DNA from: a virus
Virus record (IMG/VR): IMGVR_UViG_3300042379_000363
Span: 111,758-175,757 of that record
Length of the DNA stretch: 64,000 nucleotides
Direction: 5' to 3' (one strand)
The notes beneath the pieces are model-generated. The model had not been told where the DNA came from. It saw nothing but the letters and a program-made list of their open reading frames with translations, and searched no databases. Of this stretch, positions 46,027-52,243 are shown piece after piece. The position numbers were made by a program, and so were the translations under genes. Within the stretch, counting starts at the first letter, position 1, and each line of letters begins with the position of its first letter.

Positions 46027-46509
46027 TTATGTCATAATGTATCCGTTAACCTTTAGAGTCACGGGGAGTGTCATAGGTTTGTCGGGGGCAAACTCAGAGG
46101 TGAACTCATAGAACAGTTTGTATTCCTCGGGGATGTATTCATATATAGATTCAAGTAGATAGATTACATCCTTCCCCAATTTATATCCGGGATGGTTTGA
46201 TATGTCTCTATCATATGTAACCTCAATTTCCTCGGGGAACTTCAGGTAGGACCATAAGGAGTATATCCTTCTATAGTCCGGATGACTTGCGAAGTTCACC
46301 CAATAGGGATTAACAGGAACATCCATATAGTCAGATAGTTTCTGTAGGTCTATTATTAAATCAATGTAGTGTGATGCTGCGTATTGGTCTCCCGGGTCAT
46401 CCTCATACCCTATTACAAATGGATATGTCTTTCTTAGTCCATTGACTGCAATATCTATTCCCCTTCTTTTCTTTGGGGTAATGTCCTTTGGTGTTTCTTC
46501 TTTTGCCAT
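46027..46509 (-). CDS. Hypothetical protein
   Basis: A 160-residue protein (MAKEETPKDITPKKRRGIDI) with a basic start, an aromatic centre (VPVNPYWVNFASHPDYRRIY) and acidic C-terminal half (EEYKLFYEFTSEFAPDKP). A TATATTTAT motif ends 4 nt before its ATG. Function is unknown. Confidence 0.6.
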   Translation of the reverse strand: MAKEETPKDITPKKRRGIDIAVNGLRKTYPFVIGYEDDPGDQYAASHYIDLIIDLQKLSDYMDVPVNPYWVNFASHPDYRRIYSLWSYLKFPEEIEVTYDRDISNHPGYKLGKDVIYLLESIYEYIPEEYKLFYEFTSEFAPDKPMTLPVTLKVNGYIMT

Positions 46510-46513
46510 ACAG

Positions 46514-46522
46514 ATAAATATA
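46514..46522 (-). promoter_or_regulatory. TATATTTAT start-proximal motif
   Basis: Sense-strand TATATTTAT ends 4 nt before ATG 46509. Confidence 0.45.
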
Positions 46523-46577
46523 TTGAAATAATATTAAATAATCCCCGGTTTTGTTTGGTGGTGTAAATTATTAGTCG

Positions 46578-46585
46578 TATATTTG
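46578..46585 (+). promoter_or_regulatory. TATATTTG promoter element
   Basis: TATATTTG on the plus strand, with no protein gene directly after it; it could make a small RNA. Confidence 0.4.
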
Positions 46586-46780
46586 TATCACTGAATCGGT
46601 AATCAACCCGACAGGGGGCGGACCGAGTGGTGGAAGAGTAGACTCCAACCTGCTTTATATTTTTTATATAAATCCCCCATTTTATTACGAATCTCATAAT
46701 CACACTAAGGGTTTATTTTTTTTATTTAATATTATTATTAAACAATCCCCCCTTTTGTTGAGAATGTCATAATTTATTTG

Positions 46781-46788
46781 TATCTTTA
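46781..46788 (+). promoter_or_regulatory. TATCTTTA promoter element
   Basis: TATCTTTA lies 45 nt before ATG 46834, with a 15-nt palindrome in the leader. Confidence 0.4.
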
Positions 46789-46833
46789 CTAATTGACGGT
46801 GATTATCACCGGTAACTCTTAATAATATAAACT

Positions 46834-46989
46834 ATGTTGACATTTTTAATCTTCCTAATGGTAATGGGTTCTCTATCCATCATAATGATATTGATAGACA
46901 AACTTATCATCCCCCACCTTTCTCCGGATAACAAGTTCCTGAAGTGGTGGAAGAGAACTATTATAGATGAAGACTCTGACCATTTATAA
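46834..46989 (+). CDS. Small membrane protein (51 aa)
   Basis: A plus-strand frame coding MLTFLIFLMVMGSLSIIMIL then a basic/acidic tail with K-W-W-K-R. One transmembrane helix and a short cytosolic tail. Its own promoter element and leader hairpin support expression. It overlaps the convergent gene at 46961 by 29 nt. Confidence 0.6.
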   Translation: MLTFLIFLMVMGSLSIIMILIDKLIIPHLSPDNKFLKWWKRTIIDEDSDHL

Positions 46990-47254
46990 ACTCAGTCACA
47001 TAACGTAGGGAATGATTCCGGATTTCCATATTGATATCCCTATAATCCCCCTCGTCTAATTGGTTGTCCTCATTAATTAATGTAATCACCTTCCACATAT
47101 CACATTTGATAAGTTGAAGGACCTCCTGTTTTATTCTTTTCCCCACCCTCGAATAGGTGTATACACATTCCCCTATCTCATAATCCACTATATATGTATC
47201 ACCTGACACACTGACAGTAGGGGTAAATCCGGTTAAGTATTGTTTTGGTACCAT
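46961..47254 (-). CDS. Hypothetical protein
   Basis: A 97-residue protein (MVPKQYLTGFTPTVSVSGDT) with beta-strands (TYIVDYEIGECVYTYSRVG) and one Cys pair. It lies in the gene-poor zone and has no clear promoter; the start overlaps a TTGTTAATAACTT repeat. Function is unknown. Confidence 0.5.
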   Translation of the reverse strand: MVPKQYLTGFTPTVSVSGDTYIVDYEIGECVYTYSRVGKRIKQEVLQLIKCDMWKVITLINEDNQLDEGDYRDINMEIRNHSLRYVTEFINGQSLHL

Positions 47255-47282
47255 AATTGTTAATAACTTTTTCTAAATATAG

Positions 47283-47335
47283 TTATCAACAATCCACTTA
47301 TCAACACTGTCAGGGGGAATTGTTAATAACTTTTT
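47283..47335 (+). repeat. TTATCAACA repeats, right cluster
   Basis: TTATCAACA at 47283-47291 and 47298-47306, flanked by ATTGTTAATAACTTTTT at 47256-47272 and 47319-47335. All copies have the same orientation as the left cluster. Confidence 0.6.
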
Positions 47336-47690
47336 ATGTTAAAATTCTTGTTTTTGACAAAATGTCAGTCTCTTTCGTCATTGGGGATAATCCTTTTCCC
47401 CCTTTTAATACCACAGACTTACCTTAGTTTACCACTTTCTCCCACCATTATTGTGTTCCAGCATAGTGAGAAGTCAATTTTTTCCCCCTGACGATACTCT
47501 CAGGACTAATTATTTTACTATAGGTGTTTCCCAGCGATAAATGTCAGTAATGGTGTATGATGCGTGGGAACCGTTAGGTGTTAGGAAGATTACTTCAACG
47601 AACCGTTAGGGGACAATTAAATACCCTACAATGGACGAACTAAATGATTTATATATGGGACACCATAGAGACACAAAATACCATTAAAAC

Positions 47691-47747
47691 TTATGTTTCG
47701 TATCACTCTTGTGAGTTTAAAACTGACTGTATTGATACAAAACATAA
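47691..47747. repeat. Long inverted repeat (15 bp, 1 mismatch)
   Basis: ttatgtttcgtatca and tgatacaaaacataa are complementary in 14 of 15 positions, enclosing 27 nt with an internal CTC/GAG stem. Confidence 0.6.
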
Positions 47748-47794
47748 CTTTTTAATCGATACCGTAATACAAGTTACCGTAATATCCATTACAA

Positions 47795-47847
47795 TGTTCA
47801 TTTAATCTTATTGTTCATTGCAAATGAACATTCATTAATAATGAACA
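47795..47847. repeat. Four TGTTCATT half-sites, symmetric
   Basis: TGTTCATT at 47795 and 47812, AATGAACA at 47823 and 47840, two forward followed by two reverse. The inner pair forms a perfect 8-bp dyad with a 3-nt loop. Confidence 0.6.
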
Positions 47848-47968
47848 CCATACCGGATAACTAATCGTGTCCCTTTATTGTCCCCTTCTTCAGAGGGGGG
47901 AACTCTGTTCCCCCGGTATAAGTGGGGGGATTGTTTACTATTGACTGTTTATAGTAAACTGTAAACTG

Positions 47969-48044
47969 TTATGTATAAATTATTGAGTTTTTTATACATA
48001 TGGAAGTTGACGTGTATAAATAAATGGATTTCTTATACATAAGA
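47969..48044. repeat. Twin hairpins with TGTATAAA arms
   Basis: The stem TATGTATAAA/TTTATACATA near 47969-48002 is followed by a second similar stem GTGTATAA/TTATACAT near 48013-48044. Confidence 0.55.
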
Positions 48045-48140
48045 AAATAGTAAAGGATGAAACTATGAGTGAATTCCGGAACGGAGTGTAGGACTATGAA
48101 CGAATAGATTTATCGTTTAGTATTTTATCTTATAATAAAA

Positions 48141-48165
48141 AACCCCACCTTTAATTGGTGAGGTT
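48141..48165 (-). terminator. Intrinsic terminator
   Basis: Stem AACCTCACC/GGTGGGGTT (one G-U pair) with T-run, downstream of the nitroreductase gene. Confidence 0.75.
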
Positions 48166-48176
48166 CTTTCTATCTA

Positions 48177-48800
48177 TTATTTTCTGATGAATAGATTATC
48201 TCTTCTTATCTTCTTCATTGTAGATAATGAATCTCCTTCTGTATCTCTATATCCTAATGTAAGAACTAATGTAGACTTTAATCCTAATTCTCTTAATCCT
48301 AATACCTCATCTACTTTATTAGGTAAGAATCCCTCCATTGGAGTTGAATCCACACCTTCTACTGCTGATGCTACTAATGAGAATCCTAATCCTATATACG
48401 TTTGTTTCTGAGCCCACGTTTGTTTTTGTTCCTCCGTCATATTGGAGATTGTCCCTATCATCATTCCTTTGAAATCCTCTAATACATTTACCGGGATATT
48501 TCTTTGGTTTGCAATATCATTGATATAATTCTCCACCGCCCATTCAGTAATCTCGTCCCACACCGCAAATACCAATACAGCTGATGAATCCTTTAATTGA
48601 GTTTGTCCGTAACAAGCTCCCACCAATCTCTCCTTTAATTCTTGGTCCTCCACCACGATTACCTGATACGGTGTTAACCCATATGAACTCGGAGCCAATC
48701 TTGTCGCCTCTAAGATTCTTTCTAATTTATCTTGTGGGATTTTGTCCCCATTCATTTTCTTGGTGGCATATCTCCACTGTAACGATTCTATTAATTCCAT
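48177..48800 (-). CDS. Nitroreductase-family flavoprotein
   Basis: A 207-residue protein with R-Y-A-T-K-K-M near residue 10, A-P-S-S-Y-G-L-T-P-Y-Q near 36 and a K-S-T-L-V-L-T-L-G-Y-R strand near the end, the FMN-binding pattern of NfsB-like NAD(P)H oxidoreductases. It would reduce quinones, nitro compounds or flavin. Phage-encoded members are unusual. Its C-terminal tail has I-R-R-D-N-L-F-I-R-K. No promoter element is evident; the next gene starts 4 nt away. Confidence 0.88.
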   Translation of the reverse strand: MELIESLQWRYATKKMNGDKIPQDKLERILEATRLAPSSYGLTPYQVIVVEDQELKERLVGACYGQTQLKDSSAVLVFAVWDEITEWAVENYINDIANQRNIPVNVLEDFKGMMIGTISNMTEEQKQTWAQKQTYIGLGFSLVASAVEGVDSTPMEGFLPNKVDEVLGLRELGLKSTLVLTLGYRDTEGDSLSTMKKIRRDNLFIRK

Positions 48801-48804
48801 AGTA

Positions 48805-48981
48805 TTATTTATTTATTTGTTTTAGTTCGTTTTCTATTAACGCTTTTCTATATATTAAGTGTAACCTTCTACTTTCCTGTTGTATAACATCTTCCGCCAT
48901 AAAAAGAAGTTGTTTTTCCTCCTCTGTGGCAAAACCTGTTCTCACAATACATAACGCTTCTAATAATGTTAATTCTTCCAT
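48805..48981 (-). CDS. Small helical protein (58 aa)
   Basis: A 58-residue frame (MEELTLLEALCIVRTGFATE) of one or two amphipathic helices, ending basic. It fills the gap upstream of the nitroreductase with 4 nt spacing and is likely co-transcribed. Function is unknown. Confidence 0.55.
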   Translation of the reverse strand: MEELTLLEALCIVRTGFATEEEKQLLFMAEDVIQQESRRLHLIYRKALIENELKQINK

Positions 48982-49026
48982 ACTCTAATTATATATAATT
49001 CCCCCCGGATAATCAATAAAATGTTT

Positions 49027-49034
49027 TATCTTTG
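49027..49034 (+). promoter_or_regulatory. TATCTTTG promoter element
   Basis: TATCTTTG 17 nt before ATG 49052, immediately followed by the second motif at 49038. Confidence 0.5.
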
Positions 49035-49037
49035 TTA

Positions 49038-49046
49038 GATATTTAT
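49038..49046 (+). promoter_or_regulatory. GATATTTAT start-proximal motif
   Basis: GATATTTAT ends 5 nt before ATG 49052; both motif types are stacked here. Confidence 0.5.
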
Positions 49047-49051
49047 TTGAT

Positions 49052-49357
49052 ATGAAGATTATAATCACAGAGAACAAACGAATCCGTCTCGCCATTAATT
49101 GGTTAGAAGAGGAATATCCCGACTTAAAAAAGATGATATTCCCCTCACACGAAGGAGTATTCATATCCGATAAGGGAATGTTCAAAATGCTTTACAACAG
49201 TAGAGTAAAAGGATTCTATGTTTTAAATGAAATATGGGATTTTATCCGTAGTATGTTCGGATTTGATAACGATGAAGTTAGTGAGTTGTTATTGGATTGG
49301 GGTAATAAAAAGTTTGGGTTTAGAGCCAAGAAATGTCATAGAGTAGAACAAATATGA
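49052..49357 (+). CDS. Leader-bearing small protein, W-F/Y-tail family
   Basis: A 101-residue protein (MKIIITENKRIRLAINWLEE) with P-S-H-E-G-V-F-I-S-D-K-G near residue 30 and a tail S-E-L-L-L-D-W-G-N-K-K-F-G-F-R-A-K-K. It couples to the next gene by a 4-nt overlap. It is one of the paralogous family with members at 36330 and 55231-57492. Confidence 0.7.
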   Translation: MKIIITENKRIRLAINWLEEEYPDLKKMIFPSHEGVFISDKGMFKMLYNSRVKGFYVLNEIWDFIRSMFGFDNDEVSELLLDWGNKKFGFRAKKCHRVEQI

Positions 49358-49707
49358 AAGTAATAATCACAGAGAACAAGAGAAAAAATGTCGTTACCAA
49401 ATGGTTGGATATGGACTATGGTAACTTAAGGAAGTATTCCGTTGGTCATAGATTTATTATCTATAAAGATAGTGGTGACGATATGTCTTTCACATTTAAT
49501 CGTGATAATGGAATAGTTGAATTATCTGAGGAGATATCAAATCAATTAGTATCTATGTTTGGTGTTACAAGTGGTTATGATATAAACGATATCTTTATCC
49601 CTTGGTTTATGGAAAGATATAATCTACACGTTGAAAAGGTTGTATATACTACTTGGCATTGTAATAAATGTGGTAGATATCATATCACTAAATATCATAT
49701 TGATTAA
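49354..49707 (+). CDS. Leader-bearing small protein with zinc-ribbon-like tail
   Basis: A 117-residue protein (MKVIITENKRKNVVTKWLDM) of the same family: the tail I-F-I-P-W-F-M-E-R-Y-N-L-H-V-E-K is followed by an extra W-H-C-N-K-C-G-R-Y-H segment that could bind zinc. It ends just before the tandem repeats at 49714. Confidence 0.7.
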   Translation: MKVIITENKRKNVVTKWLDMDYGNLRKYSVGHRFIIYKDSGDDMSFTFNRDNGIVELSEEISNQLVSMFGVTSGYDINDIFIPWFMERYNLHVEKVVYTTWHCNKCGRYHITKYHID

Positions 49708-49713
49708 TCCCAC

Positions 49714-49768
49714 GTTTATAAGGTTTAGGACTTATATTAGTGGTTTATAAGGTTTAGGACTTATATTA
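49714..49768. repeat. 26-bp tandem direct repeat (2 copies)
   Basis: GTTTATAAGGTTTAGGACTTATATTA occurs at 49714-49739 and 49743-49768, period 29, between convergent genes. Each unit holds ATAAG/CTTAT arms. Confidence 0.75.
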
Positions 49769-50023
49769 TGAGTATTCGTAGAAATTGTCCCCCTCTGTAG
49801 TGAATCTAAATAAAAATCTGTAGGGTATTGAACCAAGTGTACTTAAAACGGTCCAACATTCTTCCACAATCTCCTCCTCAACTTCCGATTCGGTTCCTGC
49901 CATCCAAAATGTAATCTCTATTGTATCATCATATGATGTTATGTGATATTCCATAATATCATCATCCATAGGTAATATGAATTTATCTATTAACTTATCT
50001 ACTATTTTTAATACTGCCTCCAT
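49766..50023 (-). CDS. Hypothetical protein
   Basis: An 85-residue acidic protein (MEAVLKIVDKLIDKFILPMD) with a helix and beta-rich C-terminal half. Its stop lies in the direct repeat. The palindromes at 50033 and 50074 are just upstream. Function is unknown. Confidence 0.55.
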   Translation of the reverse strand: MEAVLKIVDKLIDKFILPMDDDIMEYHITSYDDTIEITFWMAGTESEVEEEIVEECWTVLSTLGSIPYRFLFRFTTEGDNFYEYS

Positions 50024-50032
50024 AGTGTTAAA

Positions 50033-50091
50033 TGTATACTATAATATACATTATCCCCGTTTTTATTGTGTTTTGTATATTATAATATACA
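50033..50091. repeat. Two copies of an 18-bp palindrome
   Basis: TGTATACTATAATATACA at 50033-50050 and TGTATATTATAATATACA at 50074-50091; the second is a perfect palindrome. They flank the intergenic space between two minus-strand genes and could be operators or terminator-like elements. Confidence 0.5.
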
Positions 50092-50505
50092 TTAATAACT
50101 TTTCCCCGTTCCTTTATATAATAATCTAAGACAGTCCGGTGATATGTTCTCGAATGTAACTATATGATGTTTGTAATATCCACCATCAAAATGTTTGTCT
50201 TTATACCAAGTAACCCCGGCACATTCCGTATTGATAATCCAAATGTCATCGTCATATGTGGAATCAAACATATCTTTTTCATCTAATGAATCTGTTGCAA
50301 ATATGGATGGTTTACATTCTTCATCGTCACCGACGTGTGATTGATAACATTCCCCCACCGATGTTTGTAATCCGGTAAGTTCTATGTTGTCTCTCCATAT
50401 AGGATTTGATTTATGAACAATATATTCCCCCGGAGTATATTCATCACTCGCCGGAGAATAGGATTCCTCTCTTAATATTCTTCTTATGGTATCTTGTAAA
50501 CTCAT
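50092..50505 (-). CDS. Leader-bearing ADP-ribosyltransferase-like protein
   Basis: A 137-residue protein (MSLQDTIRRILREESYSPAS) with an L-R-E leader. The domain starts Y-I-V-H-K-S-N-P-I, followed by G-L-Q-T-S-V-G-E-C-Y, S-I-F-A-T-D near 70, D-D-D-I-W-I-I-N-T, W-Y-K-D-K and I-S-P-D-C-L-R-L-L-Y-K-G. This order (H-x-S, GL, IFAT, WYxD, I-P-x-x-x-L) resembles ADP-ribosyltransferases and the related RNA 2'-phosphotransferases. A packaged ADP-ribosyltransferase would parallel T4 Alt; the specific target is unknown. Confidence 0.5.
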   Translation of the reverse strand: MSLQDTIRRILREESYSPASDEYTPGEYIVHKSNPIWRDNIELTGLQTSVGECYQSHVGDDEECKPSIFATDSLDEKDMFDSTYDDDIWIINTECAGVTWYKDKHFDGGYYKHHIVTFENISPDCLRLLYKGTGKSY

Positions 50506-50507
50506 AT

Positions 50508-50966
50508 CTATTTGTAGTGTTCTACTGCGTCAACCATAAACAGGAAAACCTCATCTAATGTATTATCATCCAAATCCTCATATCGTTCAGTATAACTACT
50601 TCTGTGTCTTTCATACTCTTCACCACCATAAACATCTATGGTAACATACTCCGGGTTGAAATACTCAATTTGATGTAACTCCTCATCAGGAGAACCATAT
50701 GGAATAGAATTCATATTTAATTCATACGTAGATATCCCGGTTGAATTATGTTTGTAAGCTAAATGTTTTATAGCCTCTCTAATAAAATCAATCATTTCTT
50801 CATTTGAGAACACATAATCCCCCATTAATTTTGTAACTTTGTCATAACCCCCAAAATAACGAGTGGCTTGGTATAACCCCATTTCTTGAACAACATCAAC
50901 CACTTTATTCTCATTGATAATCCCCATCATCTGATGGATTCTATGTATGTTCTCGTTTAAATTCAT
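50508..50966 (-). CDS. Leader-bearing protein, GGY family
   Basis: A 152-residue protein (MNLNENIHRIHQMMGIINEN) with leader ending I-N-E, then V-V-Q-E-M-G-L-Y-Q-A-T-R-Y-F-G-G-Y-D and an acidic C-terminal half. The G-L-x-x-A-x-x-Y-F-G-G-Y segment recurs in the next two genes, so they are paralogues. Function is unknown. Confidence 0.65.
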   Translation of the reverse strand: MNLNENIHRIHQMMGIINENKVVDVVQEMGLYQATRYFGGYDKVTKLMGDYVFSNEEMIDFIREAIKHLAYKHNSTGISTYELNMNSIPYGSPDEELHQIEYFNPEYVTIDVYGGEEYERHRSSYTERYEDLDDNTLDEVFLFMVDAVEHYK

Positions 50967-50968
50967 AA

Positions 50969-51514
50969 TTAAATTTTTTTAGCTATAAACTCAAATGCGT
51001 TATTAATCATATCATCCGGTAAATCCTCATATTTAATTGTTTCACTATGGTCATCATTTTCGGTTTGAGATGAAAACTCACCATTCTCATTTCTATAAAA
51101 TGTTGTTACATTTAATTCATCAGTATAGTATGTAAATGCTACCTTTTCATAAGTTTCAGTACTCTCTAACACAGAATAATCACTCTCGTCCCAACCTTCA
51201 TCTCCATAAGTAAACAATCCGTAGTATTGAGTAAAAATTGTATCCTTAATAAACTCAATCTTATCTTCTCTTGATGTAATAGTATTTAAATCAACAGGAT
51301 TGGTCTGTAATGTACTCGCGTGCACCCATTTACCACTCTTCCTATCATAAACCAAATTTAGATATTTTTTAAGGTTCTCATAACCCCCATAATAATTAAT
51401 AGCATCTCTAATACCTAATATATCAATTATTGTTTTAACAGTGTTTGGACTCACATCTTCACTCACTACACCCATCATCTGATGGATTCTATGTATGTTC
51501 TCGTTTAAATTCAT
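50969..51514 (-). CDS. Leader-bearing protein, GGY family
   Basis: A 181-residue protein with the same start (MNLNENIHRIHQMMGVVSED; V-S-E in place of I-N-E) and I-I-D-I-L-G-I-R-D-A-I-N-Y-Y-G-G-Y. It is rich in Tyr/Asp/Glu in the second half. Spacing to both neighbours is 2-3 nt. Function is unknown. Confidence 0.65.
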   Translation of the reverse strand: MNLNENIHRIHQMMGVVSEDVSPNTVKTIIDILGIRDAINYYGGYENLKKYLNLVYDRKSGKWVHASTLQTNPVDLNTITSREDKIEFIKDTIFTQYYGLFTYGDEGWDESDYSVLESTETYEKVAFTYYTDELNVTTFYRNENGEFSSQTENDDHSETIKYEDLPDDMINNAFEFIAKKI

Positions 51515-51517
51515 ATC

Positions 51518-52243
51518 TTAGTGGTTTAATAATATCTCAACCAATTCCTCAATTATTTGCACAGGTAAACTTTCATACTTAGAATAATAGTCCCTTAAAT
51601 GACCACTATACTCATCTTCATATACACTAATGTCTACACTTGTTAGTCCTAACCATTCTATTTGATGTTCCTCCCCATCTTCATCACTATAATGAAGTGG
51701 CTCTTCATTTATCTCGTGTAAACCAACACCACTACCATCATCACTTAATTCTCTAACTTTTTCTTTAATAAAATTAACTTTATCAACCACTTTTAAGTAT
51801 GGCTCAATTGTGTAGTAATTCCCAAAATACTTAATGGCATCAGAAACCCCCAAAGTTTTTATCATATCAGAAATACTATTATCTTTACTCTCTTTTATAA
51901 TATCGTCACAACTCTTTACGTGTTTGGTAAACATATCTAATTTCTGTCCGGTATAATTATATACCAAATCCCACACCTCATTCATTACGTTATCCATCAA
52001 TTGAGCTCTTGTTGTTGAATACCCACCTTTATGAGCAATTAAATAAAATGTTGCTCTGTAATTCTCATAAACATTATCCGAATGTGGTAGTTTGGTTCTC
52101 TTGTCCGGGTGCTTAACCTCAACCTTACAAAGAATGTCTTTGTGGTCATTAACAAATCCCTCTAATAACATTTCTATTACCGAAGTTAAATCTTTATTTG
52201 TTTCTTCCCTTAATATTCTTTTTATGTCATGTCGTAAGTTCAT
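51518..52243 (-). CDS. Leader-bearing protein, GGY family (larger)
   Basis: A 241-residue protein (MNLRHDIKRILREETNKDLT) with an extra N-terminal domain of about 110 residues (SVIEMLLEGFVNDHKD; ATFYLIAHKGGYSTT) and then the family core M-I-K-T-L-G-V-S-D-A-I-K-Y-F-G-N-Y-Y. Leader site L-R-E. Its start overlaps the flavoprotein stop by 1 nt. Confidence 0.65.
   Translation of the reverse strand: MNLRHDIKRILREETNKDLTSVIEMLLEGFVNDHKDILCKVEVKHPDKRTKLPHSDNVYENYRATFYLIAHKGGYSTTRAQLMDNVMNEVWDLVYNYTGQKLDMFTKHVKSCDDIIKESKDNSISDMIKTLGVSDAIKYFGNYYTIEPYLKVVDKVNFIKEKVRELSDDGSGVGLHEINEEPLHYSDEDGEEHQIEWLGLTSVDISVYEDEYSGHLRDYYSKYESLPVQIIEELVEILLNH

Larger units (their letters stand above)
46510..46833. other. 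Non-coding interval with two plus-strand promoter elements
   Basis: About 325 nt. TATATTTG at 46578 and TATCTTTA at 46781 both point right; the first is followed by a stable, G-rich segment (46602-46655) that resembles a tRNA 5' half, the second by the palindrome CGGTGATTATCACCG (46797-46811) in the leader of the small gene at 46834. Confidence 0.5.
47255..48176. other. Long non-coding region with dyads and iteron-like repeats
   Basis: About 920 nt without a credible gene. Right of 47255 it contains two TTATCAACA boxes, two TTGTTAATAACTT repeats, a 15-bp inverted repeat (47691-47705 with 47733-47747, one mismatch), two accgtaata direct repeats (47761 and 47777), four TGTTCATT/AATGAACA half-sites (47795-47847), a GGGGGAAC/GTTCCCCC hairpin near 47895-47914, and two hairpins with TGTATAAA/TTTATACA arms (47969-48044). 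Only short frames such as MDELNDLYMGHHRDTKYH at 47631 occur. Confidence 0.7.

Noticed and set aside
46602-46680. Possible tRNA-Trp (CTCCAAC loop after GGGGGCG)
   Set aside because: The acceptor-like 5' end and an anticodon-like loop are present, but no D-stem can be drawn and no matching 3' half follows on the same strand. I record it only as part of the repeat finding.
47631-47687. 18-codon plus-strand frame MDELNDLYMGHHRDTKYH
   Set aside because: No promoter or terminator is near and the region is rich in dyads; coding cannot be supported.
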